A model generated the notes under the pieces. That model saw nothing but the letters and a program-made list of their open reading frames with translations. It ran no database searches and was not told where the DNA came from. A stretch of 39,775 bases of DNA from a candidate division KSB1 bacterium (lineage in GTDB: Bacteria; Zhuqueibacterota; Zhuqueibacteria; JANLFK01; Oleimicrobiaceae): NCBI GenBank assembly GCA_034506335.1, contig JAPDPR010000035.1, forward strand, positions 1 to 39,775, read 5' to 3'. This document shows positions 1 to 7,218 of this stretch, piece by piece (the first letter of the stretch is position 1; every line of letters begins with the position of its first letter). A program made the position numbers and the translations under genes.

Positions 1-787
1 TGCCGAAGCGACGAACGCCGCGCTCAAACTCGGTCTCCGGCGGGCGCAGTCTCAACCGTTCGGCTACCTGTCCGAACACGGTAGCGCGGCCCGTCTGCAC
101 GATCAGCACCTCGGCGGTTCCACTGCTCACATTGGTCCCCATGAAAACGCAGTTAGTACGTTCCCCCAGGCTGGCCTTGGCCGGGACGATTCCCGGCCGT
201 TTCTCCGCCGGGAAGGTTTCGCCGGTAAGCACGGCTTGGTTGACAAAAAAGTCCTTGGCTCTCAGCACGATACCGTCAGCCGGAATCAGGTTGCCCGCGG
301 AAAGCACAACCACATCGCCGGGCACCACTTGTTCGGAGGGCAGCATCTGGGGCTGTCCATCCCGCAGCACACAGGATTTGATTGTGACTAATGAACGTAA
401 TTTCTCGACGGCACTGCTGGCAGCGTATTCCTGCGCGAAGCCAAGGATCGTGCTGCCAAGCACAATGGCCAACACAATACTGGCATCCACCCACTCTCCC
501 ACAAAGCCGGAGACAGTCGCGGCAAAGATGAGGATGATGACGAGCGGACTCTTGAACTGGCTCAGTAACAGGCGTGACCAGGTTGCCCGCTGCTGCGCTC
601 GAATCGTGTTCAGCCCGTATTGCTTCAGACGTTCCTGAGCATCTGACTGTTGGAGACCATTGGGGGTGGCGCGTAACGTGGGGAGGAGTTGGTCAGGCGC
701 GACGCTCCAGTAAGCCGCTAGCGTTGTCTGAGTGTCCTGTCGCTCCATCTTAGGCGGTGTGCGGGAAAAGCGGGTAAACGGTTTCAT
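1..787 (-). CDS. mgtA: Magnesium-translocating P-type ATPase, N-terminal part (runs off left edge)
   Basis: The reading frame is open to the left edge, so only about 262 N-terminal residues are visible. They contain a cation-ATPase N-terminal segment, two membrane helices (about residues 80-95 and 100-120), and the start of the actuator domain with VLTGETFPAEK. TGET here matches the TGES/TGET dephosphorylation motif near residue 188. The stretches FMGTNVSSGTA and RPPETEFERGVRRFG are typical of the type IIIB (MgtA/MgtB) family, which moves Mg2+ across the inner membrane. I chose the ATG at 787 because GGGAG lies 6 nt upstream. An in-frame ATG at 748 is a weaker alternative. The phosphorylation site (DKTGT) and the remaining helices lie outside the window, so the exact ion specificity cannot be tested here. 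The gene lies directly beyond the last attC-like site but is too large to be a typical cassette. Confidence 0.85.
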   Translation of the reverse strand, partial: MKPFTRFSRTPPKMERQDTQTTLAAYWSVAPDQLLPTLRATPNGLQQSDAQERLKQYGLNTIRAQQRATWSRLLLSQFKSPLVIILIFAATVSGFVGEWVDASIVLAIVLGSTILGFAQEYAASSAVEKLRSLVTIKSCVLRDGQPQMLPSEQVVPGDVVVLSAGNLIPADGIVLRAKDFFVNQAVLTGETFPAEKRPGIVPAKASLGERTNCVFMGTNVSSGTAEVLIVQTGRATVFGQVAERLRLRPPETEFERGVRRFG

Positions 788-875
788 TCGGTCTCCCTAG
801 AACTCGTACCCAGGGACAACAGGAAGCCATAAGGAAATGGCTGCTCAGGCTATGCACGGGCATGTATGAATCAGC

Positions 876-945
876 GCCCAACGGCCCCGAGCTCGCCTGC
901 GCCGTGTAGCGCAGCGGAGCGACGTCAGCTGGAAGCCGTTGGTGC
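876..945 (-). repeat. attC-like recombination site 1
   Basis: Read on the minus strand, the site starts with a degenerate inverse core (CACCAAC) and ends with a perfect GTTGGGC core (GTTRRRY consensus) at 882-876. The cores are flanked by matching GCGC. Between them are imperfect inverted repeats, including CTGCGC and GCGCAG separated by a few bases. It is about 70 bp long, in the normal attC range. It follows the 141-residue membrane protein gene by 56 bp and marks the left end of the recognisable array. Confidence 0.65.
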
Positions 946-1000
946 GCAGTTTTGAACCTCAATTAGCTCCGAGTCTTGGGGATACTTTTGGGATAGCGAG

Positions 1001-1426
1001 TTAAGAATGCGTTACTACATTTACAATGAGCTGGATAACAAAAAGAGCAAACAGAACAATGCCGTGGGGCGCGGAATAGTACTTCCACGTCATTACCACA
1101 AATCCATAGTTCATCGACATATACAGTAAGACATATGGTGTCAATAGTTTCCAGTCCATAGTCGCTCGGAAGGGAATCCTCAAGACCCAGTCATACAGTG
1201 CTTCAATCGCCAGAAAGGCCAGAAAGATCCCCAGAAAGAGAGTGTATCGTGGCGTCTTGTGTTCCTTCTGGACTAGGAAAACGGCATAGATGGCTGGAAT
1301 TGCTAATAGAAAATATATCCATCCAGTTTTTCGCAGAAGATCAAGATGATTCTCGCGAAGAAGAAAGATCGAAATCAGAAGACCACTATTCACAAGCCCT
1401 AGTGCAAAGTAGAACGGTTCAAGCAT
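1001..1426 (-). CDS. Cassette-encoded small integral membrane protein, unknown function
   Basis: The product is 141 residues and almost wholly hydrophobic. It has about five predicted membrane helices, near residues 5-23, 35-52, 62-80, 95-113 and 121-138, with short charged loops (RENHLDLLRK, QKEHKTPR). There is no signal peptidase site and no recognised catalytic motif. The ATG at 1426 is preceded by GAGGAG, and the gene starts about 46 bp inside its cassette, downstream of attC site 2. The DNA is noticeably A+T-richer than the rest of the window, which suits acquisition by transfer. I do not recognise the family. It could be a small transporter, an immunity or stress membrane protein, or a member of an uncharacterised DUF family. 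Confidence 0.75.
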   Translation of the reverse strand: MLEPFYFALGLVNSGLLISIFLLRENHLDLLRKTGWIYFLLAIPAIYAVFLVQKEHKTPRYTLFLGIFLAFLAIEALYDWVLRIPFRATMDWKLLTPYVLLYMSMNYGFVVMTWKYYSAPHGIVLFALFVIQLIVNVVTHS

Positions 1427-1471
1427 TGTGAGACTCCTCGATCAACTCGTTCGATCAAGCCTTTCCTCTTA

Positions 1472-1534
1472 GCCCAACGGCTTGTGCCTGAGCCCCCCGC
1501 TGAAAGTGGCGTCGGCTGTGGTCGCGTGTTAGGC
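1472..1534 (-). repeat. attC-like recombination site 2
   Basis: This is the clearest of the three sites. On the minus strand it begins with GCCTAAC (R'', RYYYAAC consensus) at 1534-1528 and ends with GTTGGGC (R', GTTRRRY) at 1478-1472, 63 bp in total. An internal AGCCGACGCC resembles the L'' region of known attC sites. The stop codon TAA of the upstream cassette ORF lies inside R'', a common arrangement in integron cassettes. Recombination would occur after the G of GTTGGGC. Confidence 0.8.
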
Positions 1535-2002
1535 GGCGTCAGTGTTCTCCTTGCTCGTCCCGCCATGCCTCGAAATCCACCACAACAACGTAAGGTGCGA
1601 CCCGAACAGAGTCATCAACAACTGCAGGAAAGGCGAGATGACGATCATGAGAACCAGCCACCCAATGAAACTCGCCCGCGGGTCGTACAAGATAAGAGGA
1701 GCACCCAGCTTCTGCACATCCGCAGCGGGGTCGAACAACATCCCAAGCCACGGACCCCATAACAACATCATCCCAAGGAAAGTGAACCCAGAAGTCAAGG
1801 CTGCCCCTACCAATGTCTTGGTCAGAACCACCTTGGTGTCGAAGGGTCGAGCGGTTATTCTCCTGGCGATATACCACCCGACTGGAAGACCGAGCAGAAT
1901 ACAGAAGATCGGGACACCCATGCCGAGTCCCGCGCAGATGAGGTCAAGGAAGGCGAAGATCCCCAGCGCCCATCCGGTCTTTAGTGAGAGAAGCTTTCGC
2001 AT
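1529..2002 (-). CDS. Cassette-encoded membrane protein, unknown function
   Basis: The product is 157 residues with about four hydrophobic segments. These are near residues 10-28, 29-47 (the pair separated by a glycine-rich turn), 63-85 and 113-135. It has a basic cytoplasmic-type loop (ARRITARPF) and a polar tail ending near NTDAA. ATG at 2002 has GGCGGAG 4 nt upstream. The gene begins about 45 bp after the inferred recombination point of attC site 3, and its stop lies in the R'' core of site 2. It is therefore a complete one-gene cassette of about 575 bp. No family was recognised. The paired N-terminal helices and terminal hydrophobic hairpin suggest a small inner-membrane protein, with no basis for a more specific function. 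Confidence 0.75.
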   Translation of the reverse strand: MRKLLSLKTGWALGIFAFLDLICAGLGMGVPIFCILLGLPVGWYIARRITARPFDTKVVLTKTLVGAALTSGFTFLGMMLLWGPWLGMLFDPAADVQKLGAPLILYDPRASFIGWLVLMIVISPFLQLLMTLFGSHLTLLWWISRHGGTSKENTDAA

Positions 2003-2046
2003 ATCTCCGCCTGTAGCAGATCTCTTCTGGCCCTGGGTAAGGAGTT

Positions 2047-2107
2047 GCCCTTAAGGCGCAGCACCGGAGCGAGCCAACGCCCTGTCGGCTCCAGCCGCTT
2101 GTTGGGC
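2047..2107 (-). repeat. attC-like recombination site 3
   Basis: On the minus strand the site starts with a perfect GCCCAAC core at 2107-2101. It then shows GGCTGGAGCCGA opposite TCGCTCCGGTGCTGC, which pair imperfectly with one unpaired base, as in folded attC hairpins. The far end is TTAAGGGC rather than GTTRRRY, so the R' core is degenerate. Total length is 61 bp. It lies 17 bp after the stop of the GyrI-like gene and about 45 bp before the next cassette ORF, which supports the assignment despite the weak R'. Confidence 0.65.
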
Positions 2108-2123
2108 GACAACTAATACTTGC

Positions 2124-2735
2124 CTACCTACGAATAGGCTGGCGCAGGACGGTCTTCAGTTTTTCTGGCGCAGTCCTTCGGGGGTCATTCAAGTATATCT
2201 CATGATGCTTTCCGCTCAGCTCATAACAACTTTTTCTGATGAAACTATGGAGCCTGGCAATTGTTGGCTCTTCCGCAGCGTAAGGCCCAATGTGCATGAT
2301 TTGAGCCGATAGACCTTCGTGATAGGTTTCGAATCGCACCCCCTCTAGTGCAGGAGATCCTTTCTTTTTCCTCACTTCGTCCAGGGCTTCCGCAACCATC
2401 TCAGCCGCAACGTATTCTGGTTGCATGATCATTGCTGTCCACTTCCAGATCGTCCGATTGCTCATACTGAACTGGCTTGGGTCATCCGTCCACCACAGCC
2501 CTTCCAATGGCATTACGGCGTAGTCTGCGCCGGTGCTCTTCTTGACTCTGAATTTGAGCGCGTAGGAGAGAGAGAAGAGCGCTTCCATTGCCTGCTGATA
2601 TTCCTGGGAGGTATTTGGGTCGCCAGTGCCATTGACCATCAGAAAGTTCATCGGTGGAACCTCCAGTACCGAAACTTCGATGGCCGATGGGCTGTAGAGA
2701 TGCTTCAAGTCTTTCTTGAGATCAATCTTGCCCAT
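2124..2735 (-). CDS. GyrI-like small-molecule-binding domain protein
   Basis: This 203-residue soluble protein begins MGKIDLKKDLKHLYSPSA and continues with VPPMNFLMVNGTGDPN, the usual start of stand-alone GyrI-like (SOUL/BacNY) domain proteins. Further family-type segments are ALFSLSYALKF, PLEGLWW and LHSFIRKSCYELSGKHHEIYLNDPRR. The domain binds hydrophobic or drug-like ligands. In E. coli GyrI/SbmC it protects DNA gyrase, but most stand-alone homologues have no proven role. There is no DNA-binding domain. ATG at 2735 is preceded by AAAGGGG at a suitable distance. The gene ends just before attC-like site 3 and is probably the rightmost attC-tagged cassette. A role in detoxification or drug binding is inference only. 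Confidence 0.85.
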   Translation of the reverse strand: MGKIDLKKDLKHLYSPSAIEVSVLEVPPMNFLMVNGTGDPNTSQEYQQAMEALFSLSYALKFRVKKSTGADYAVMPLEGLWWTDDPSQFSMSNRTIWKWTAMIMQPEYVAAEMVAEALDEVRKKKGSPALEGVRFETYHEGLSAQIMHIGPYAAEEPTIARLHSFIRKSCYELSGKHHEIYLNDPRRTAPEKLKTVLRQPIRR

Positions 2736-2827
2736 GATTGTGCCCCTTTCTGTAGGTTTTGCCCGTCAATGATGTCAATGTGGTTTCTTCATGGTACTCC
2801 ATTCGGCGGTCCAACGATGGTATCGCC

Positions 2828-3508
2828 TTAAGCACCCAGCCTCCTCTGCACTGCCTCGCTGTTTAGCTCCTTGCCTACGTCTGAGGCTATCCATCGGGCT
2901 GCCCGCGAATCCATCTGTCCGATCTCCGCCGCTACCTCCAGCGCTGCTCTGTTCAGTCTCTTGTTCCGCTTCCCGATGTTCCGCAGCGCCCAGCTCACCG
3001 CCTTTTTGACATAGTTGCGCTCGTCTGTTGCCCCTCGCTTTATGACCGGAAACAGACCGATAAACTTCGCATCGCTCGTGCCCTTGTCATGCCAGGCCAG
3101 GCAGGCGATCAGCGCATAAGCGGCCCGCTTCACATACTCCTCTTCCCGCTCCGACCACTCGAGTATCTTCTTCCAAGCCAACGGACTTTTTTCGAACAGG
3201 TTCATGCACACCTGGTCGCACACATCCCACGAGTTGAAACCCGCGACCCACTCATCCATCTGCTGCTCGGTCAGTTCCTCCGGTCGGTCGATCATGGCGG
3301 CCAGAATCTTTGCCTCCGGTATCCCCGTTCCCCACAGTCTTAGCGCGAGGCCATGGTCTTTCCCAGTCTCTTTTGCGATCCTCCGCAAATCGGGGATAGC
3401 TACTCCCAGCCGGCGTTCGGCCGTCATCCCATAGCTGGCCATGCCCTGCACATGCTCCGGTCTTGCCTGGGACTCCAGTTTCTTGAGCACTTCCTGCAAA
3501 GAGGCCAT
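2828..3508 (-). CDS. AlkD-like DNA alkylation repair protein
   Basis: The 226-residue product starts MASLQEVLKKLESQARPE and contains GVAIPDLRRIAKETGKDH, KSPLAWKKILEWSEREEEY and VKKAVSWALRNIGKRN. These match the all-helical HEAT-like-repeat DNA glycosylases of the AlkC/AlkD superfamily (COG4912), which remove positively charged alkylated bases such as 3-methyladenine. I chose ATG 3508 because GGAGGG lies 6 nt upstream. A GTG at 3571 in the same frame adds 21 unconserved residues. The gene lies immediately right of the GyrI-like gene in the same orientation. Its 3' flank has only a short degenerate attC-like remnant, so its status as a cassette is uncertain. Confidence 0.9.
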   Translation of the reverse strand: MASLQEVLKKLESQARPEHVQGMASYGMTAERRLGVAIPDLRRIAKETGKDHGLALRLWGTGIPEAKILAAMIDRPEELTEQQMDEWVAGFNSWDVCDQVCMNLFEKSPLAWKKILEWSEREEEYVKRAAYALIACLAWHDKGTSDAKFIGLFPVIKRGATDERNYVKKAVSWALRNIGKRNKRLNRAALEVAAEIGQMDSRAARWIASDVGKELNSEAVQRRLGA

Positions 3509-4061
3509 GTTTTCCCTCCGCGCAGAGCGGAATGAGGAGAAGCTAAGGCAAGCACAGTCAGCGTTGCCCACCTTACTGTCTAAGCTTACTGGTTCCCCTC
3601 ATGCACTGGTACACTAAGATCGCTCTCCTGAGAACGCAATCCTGTGTGTGGGATGGACGTGCAATCGGGCATTTTCAGGAACCCACTTAGGTATTGGTAC
3701 GAAGCGTGGACGGCTGTGCAGAAGGGGAAGACTCCTACGATCGCCACTAGAGATGGTCGACGACAATGCTGAACCCCTGACCGATGGTGACGAAAGCAGT
3801 GAACAAAGGACAAACTAACTAGCAGGGCTAGTATGAGGCGACCAGGCGCTAGGATGGGCTGAAAAGAGGTCGAGGTATGTGCAAACCTGCTGAATGTCTG
3901 GCCGCACCTCGTTATATCGGTCTTTCGATAGCGGGCTTCTCCAGACTATACAGTCACAAAACTGTGGAAGAAGATTACTCAAATCGCTTGTGAACACTCT
4001 CCCCGTTCTACCAGAACCCGGGTGCCGTCTGCATTTTGCCTGGAGATTGCAACCTGAGAGC
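3509..4061 (-). other. Intergenic region with no recognised gene
   Basis: About 550 bp separate the AlkD-like gene from the nrdJ stop. All six frames are broken by stops. The only short open frames (75, 60 and 92 codons) have no recognisable protein features and poor start signals. No attC, attI, tRNA or transposase remnant could be identified. One imperfect stem (GTTCT/AGAAC with flanking C and G runs, about 4000-4020) lies downstream of nrdJ but lacks a T tract. It may be decayed accessory DNA at the right edge of the cassette region. Confidence 0.4.
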
Positions 4062-6812
4062 TCATCCTCCGCATCCTGTATTGGAGCCGCAGTTGAGGCA
4101 CTTGTAGCAGCTGCCCGCTCGTACCATGATGGAACCGCACTCGGGGCAAGGGGGCTCGTCGCTATGCCATGAAGGTGTCTCTAGCACGGGGGTAGACACC
4201 CGCGTCGCGGGCGATGGCCCCTGTGCGGCAAACTCCGGTGAGCGCTGGCCGTTGCTCTCCAATTCAGCCTGCTCGCTGGGGGGCAGGAACTTGAGGGCCA
4301 GGTAGCGGAAGATATAGTCCATGATGGACTTGGCAAACGGGATGTCCGGGTTGTCGGTGTACCCCCACGGCTCGAAGCGGGTGTGGCTGAATTTGTTGAC
4401 CAACACCTTCAGGGGCACACCGTACTGGAGGGCCAGGGAGATGGCCGTTGCGAAGGAGTCCATGAGGCCAGAGACCACCGAGCCTTCTTTGGCCATGACA
4501 ATGAAGATTTCGCCTGGCGTGCCGTCGTCATAGAGGCCAACGGTAAGATAACCCTCGTGGCCGGCGATGTTGAACTTGTGCGTGAGGGCCCGGCGCTCGG
4601 CAGGGAGGCGGCGGCGACTGGCTTTGAACTTCCCCTCTCCGGCGCTCTCGCTCTTTGCCGAGGTGCTGAGCGGTTGGGTGCGCTTTGAACCGTCGCGGTA
4701 GATGGCAATGCACTTGAGTCCCATCTCCCAGGCCGTCATGAAGGTGTTGAACACGTCTTGCGGTGTGGCGTCATTGGGCATGTTCACGGTCTTGGAGATG
4801 GAACCGGAGATGAATGGTTGCACTGCGGCCAACATGCGGACGTGACCCATGTGGCTAATGCAGCGCGTACCTTTGGCCGGACGCAGCGCGCAGTCAAATA
4901 CCGGCAGGTGCTCAGGCTTCAGGTGGGGTGCACCCTCGATGGTCCCTTCGGCGTCTATGTAGGCGACGATGGCGCGGATCTCCTCAGGTGCGTAGCCCAG
5001 GTGCTTGAGGGCCATGGGAACCGTGGAGTTCACAAGTTTTGCCTTGCCGCCGCCGACCATCTTCTTCCACTTCACCAGCGCTACTTCGGGCTCCACGCCG
5101 GTGGTATCGGCGTCCATCATGAAGCTGATAGTGCCGGTGGGTGCCAGAACCGTGACCTGGGCGTTTCGGTAACCGAACTGCTCGCCCTGGGCCAGTGCTT
5201 CGTCCCATACCTTTGTGGCCGCCTGCCACAAGGCGGCCGGCACCAGTTGGGCGTTCACGTTATGAAGAGCCTGCTTGTGCATGCGGATCACGTTCAGCAT
5301 GCACTCTCGGTTCTTCTTAAATTCGGCAAAGGGGCCAAGACGCGAAGCCATCCGTGCCGATGTGAGGTAAGCCTGTCCGGTCATGAGGGCTGTTACTGCT
5401 GAGGCCAATGCGTTGCCCTGCGGGCTGTCGTAGGCAATGCCCCACGACATGAGCAGAGCACCGAGGTTGGTGTAGCCCAGACCCAGAGGCCTAAAGGCCT
5501 TGCTATTCTGAGTGATCTTTTCGGTGGGATAGCTGGAGCGGTCCACAAGTATGTCCTGCGCGATCAGCATAATCTCCACTGCCGCGCAAAAGGCCTCGGT
5601 GTCGAATTCCATGCCGTCCCTGCGGAAGCTCATGAGATTCAAGGAGGCCAAATTGCAGGCAGAGTCGTCCAAAAACATAAACTCGCTGCAAGGATTGGAG
5701 GCATTGATGCGGCCGGAGGCGGCGCAGGTATTCCACTTGTTGATCGTAGTGTCGAACTGCAGGCCCGGGTCCCCACACAGATGCGCCGCCTGCGCGATCA
5801 TCTGCATCAGATCCACGGCATCGTAGGTATCTACGATCTTGCCGTCCAGCACCGCCCGGGTGTGCCACTTCTCATTGTTTTTGACCGCCTGCATGAAGGC
5901 GTCGGTGACGCGCACACTATTGTTGGAGTTTTGGAAAAAGACTGACCTGTAGGCTTCGCCATCAAAGGAGCCATCATAGCCTGCCTCGATGAGGGCCCAC
6001 GCTTTGCGCTCCTCATTAGCCTTGCAGTTGATGAACTCGACAATATCAGGGTGATCAATGTTGAGAATGACCATTTTTGCTGCGCGGCGCGTCTTTCCGC
6101 CAGACTTTATCACGCCTGCGAAGGCGTCGTAGCCCTTCATGAAAGAGACCGGCCCAGAGGCCAGGCCGCCACCGCTCACGCGTTCCTTGGAGGAACGGAG
6201 GGTGGAAAAGTTAGTTCCAGTGCCCGAGCCCCACTTGAAGAGGAGCCCCTCCACCTTGGCCAGGTCCAAGATGGACTCCATAGTGTCTTCGACGGAGTTT
6301 ATAAAACAAGCGGAACACTGCGGCTTTTCCTCGATCCCAAGGTTGAACCACACTGGGCTATTGAAAGAGGCCATCTGATTGACTAGCAGGTAGGTCAGCT
6401 CGTCCCGATAGATGTCGGCATCCGCCTGGGTGGCAAAGTAGCCATCCTCGCGACCCCAGGTGCAGATGGTGCGAACCACGCGGTCGATGAGCTGCTTGAC
6501 GCTGGTCTCCTCGAAATCGGAGCGGAGACGCGTGCAAAGGTACTTGGAAGCCACCACATTGGTAGCCATCTGCGACCAGAACTTCGGTACCTCTACATTC
6601 TGGCGGTGGAAGATGACCTCGCCCTTCTCATCGACAATCACAGAGTCGCGTCTTTCCCACTCAATCTCGTCGAAAGGATGGACCGAACCGCGGCTAAAGC
6701 GCCTAGTGATTACCAGTCCTTTCTTGCGCGGACGACCGCCTGGTTGGTTGCCATCACCACCCATGACTTCCGCCACCAGGTCCATTTGCGACGTCTCTCG
6801 CGTGCCGGACAT
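4062..6812 (-). CDS. nrdJ: Adenosylcobalamin-dependent (class II) ribonucleotide reductase
   Basis: The enzyme reduces ribonucleotides to deoxyribonucleotides using a B12-derived radical. The 916-residue product has the ten-stranded barrel motifs. QMASFNSPVWFNLG and CSACF carry the N-terminal redox cysteine (C166/C169). NPCSE at 373-377 gives the catalytic N373, C375 (thiyl radical) and E377. C386 lies 11 residues later, the same spacing as in the T. maritima enzyme. LAPTGTISFMMD and an RDGSKRTQPL region follow. The C-terminal tail has CPEC...CYKC..CG, a zinc-ribbon/redox tail common in long NrdJ proteins. AGAGG lies just upstream of ATG 6812. Transcription probably starts from the strong promoter at 7050-7078, giving a leader of about 230 nt. 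It is divergent from the riboflavin operon. Confidence 0.97.
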   Translation of the reverse strand: MSGTRETSQMDLVAEVMGGDGNQPGGRPRKKGLVITRRFSRGSVHPFDEIEWERRDSVIVDEKGEVIFHRQNVEVPKFWSQMATNVVASKYLCTRLRSDFEETSVKQLIDRVVRTICTWGREDGYFATQADADIYRDELTYLLVNQMASFNSPVWFNLGIEEKPQCSACFINSVEDTMESILDLAKVEGLLFKWGSGTGTNFSTLRSSKERVSGGGLASGPVSFMKGYDAFAGVIKSGGKTRRAAKMVILNIDHPDIVEFINCKANEERKAWALIEAGYDGSFDGEAYRSVFFQNSNNSVRVTDAFMQAVKNNEKWHTRAVLDGKIVDTYDAVDLMQMIAQAAHLCGDPGLQFDTTINKWNTCAASGRINASNPCSEFMFLDDSACNLASLNLMSFRRDGMEFDTEAFCAAVEIMLIAQDILVDRSSYPTEKITQNSKAFRPLGLGYTNLGALLMSWGIAYDSPQGNALASAVTALMTGQAYLTSARMASRLGPFAEFKKNRECMLNVIRMHKQALHNVNAQLVPAALWQAATKVWDEALAQGEQFGYRNAQVTVLAPTGTISFMMDADTTGVEPEVALVKWKKMVGGGKAKLVNSTVPMALKHLGYAPEEIRAIVAYIDAEGTIEGAPHLKPEHLPVFDCALRPAKGTRCISHMGHVRMLAAVQPFISGSISKTVNMPNDATPQDVFNTFMTAWEMGLKCIAIYRDGSKRTQPLSTSAKSESAGEGKFKASRRRLPAERRALTHKFNIAGHEGYLTVGLYDDGTPGEIFIVMAKEGSVVSGLMDSFATAISLALQYGVPLKVLVNKFSHTRFEPWGYTDNPDIPFAKSIMDYIFRYLALKFLPPSEQAELESNGQRSPEFAAQGPSPATRVSTPVLETPSWHSDEPPCPECGSIMVRAGSCYKCLNCGSNTGCGG

Positions 6813-6912
6813 AGCAACCTCTCGCTATTTATCGTTCCAGCTCCCAACCACAAGGGCGCAGTTGCCCACCTCATGCCTGTCGTCCAGAAAGCCAGTCCCG
6901 TGTCGTGTCTCG

Positions 6913-6987
6913 TCAGCTGAAAGGTGTCGGTGAGGGGAGGAGCATTCTTGCAACGGGCGTGCAAAGCGCGTAGTTACTGCCGGTCAT
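6913..6987 (-). CDS. Possible 24-codon leader ORF upstream of nrdJ
   Basis: Within the nrdJ leader an ATG at 6987 is preceded by GGTGGAGGAC at about 9 nt and opens a 24-codon frame ending in TGA at 6913. The peptide begins MTGSNYALC. It lies wholly inside the predicted 5' UTR. Its codons show no run of one amino acid that would indicate classical attenuation. The Shine-Dalgarno-like sequence is the only positive evidence, so this may be chance. Confidence 0.2.
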   Translation of the reverse strand: MTGSNYALCTPVARMLLPSPTPFS

Positions 6988-7049
6988 AGATCAGAGTCCT
7001 CCACCACAAAACTACCTCGTCACCACCAGTGCTCTGACAGACCGCTGAC

Positions 7050-7078
7050 AATATACCAAATCGCTGCGGTTTTGTCAA
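7050..7078 (-). promoter_or_regulatory. Sigma70-type promoter of nrdJ
   Basis: On the minus strand TTGACA (7078-7073) and TATATT (7055-7050) are separated by exactly 17 bp. This is a near-perfect housekeeping promoter, about 240 bp upstream of the nrdJ start codon. The predicted transcription start is near 7043. Confidence 0.8.
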
Positions 7079-7083
7079 GTGAA

Positions 7084-7100
7084 TTCTACATCTCGTAGAA
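7084..7100. promoter_or_regulatory. 17-bp palindrome upstream of the nrdJ -35 element
   Basis: TTCTAC and GTAGAA form a perfect 6-bp inverted repeat with a 5-bp centre. It begins 5 bp upstream of the nrdJ -35 hexamer and is centred near -49. It has the size of a dimeric regulator's operator. It does not match the NrdR box consensus as I know it, and the binding protein is unknown. Confidence 0.45.
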
Positions 7101-7183
7101 AAAATCTTCAGCGCGACTATATGTTGTGGTCGGCAGCCGTCTAGAGTGCATGATGTTGTGGGCGTAGAAGGGCAAAAAAGCTC

Positions 7184-7212
7184 TTGACGGCATGGTGGGG
7201 AATGCTTATATT
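7184..7212 (+). promoter_or_regulatory. Sigma70-type promoter of the riboflavin operon
   Basis: TTGACG (7184-7189) and TATATT (7207-7212) are spaced by 17 bp. The predicted start near 7219 coincides with the first base of the FMN aptamer's closing stem, which strongly supports the assignment. Confidence 0.85.
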
Positions 7213-7218
7213 TCAAGC

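Larger units (their letters stand above)
876..2107 (-). mobile_element. Integron-like gene cassette array without integrase (CALIN candidate)
   Basis: Three attC-like sites in the same orientation, spaced about 600 bp apart, bound two complete single-ORF cassettes. A third ORF (GyrI-like) ends 17 bp before a site. Each ORF reads on the minus strand and ends at or just before an R'' core, the usual cassette layout. The two cassettes are visibly more A+T-rich and differ in codon use from the flanking housekeeping genes. No tyrosine recombinase of the IntI type is encoded in the window. In a canonical integron with minus-strand cassettes, intI and attI would lie to the right, but 3509-4061 holds neither and nrdJ follows. 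The array may extend right through the GyrI-like and AlkD-like genes. Confidence 0.7.

Noticed and set aside
750-962. A 70-codon minus-strand ORF next to the P-type ATPase
   Set aside because: It runs straight through attC-like site 1 and ends shortly before the ATPase, with no ribosome site. It is better explained as a chance frame.
3586-3997. Group II intron or transposase remnant in the gap before nrdJ
   Set aside because: No reverse transcriptase or DDE transposase motif and no domain V or terminal inverted repeats could be identified.
6813-7049. Cobalamin riboswitch upstream of the B12-dependent nrdJ
   Set aside because: A B12-box sequence and the expected aptamer core were looked for and not found. 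Only short unrelated stems are present.
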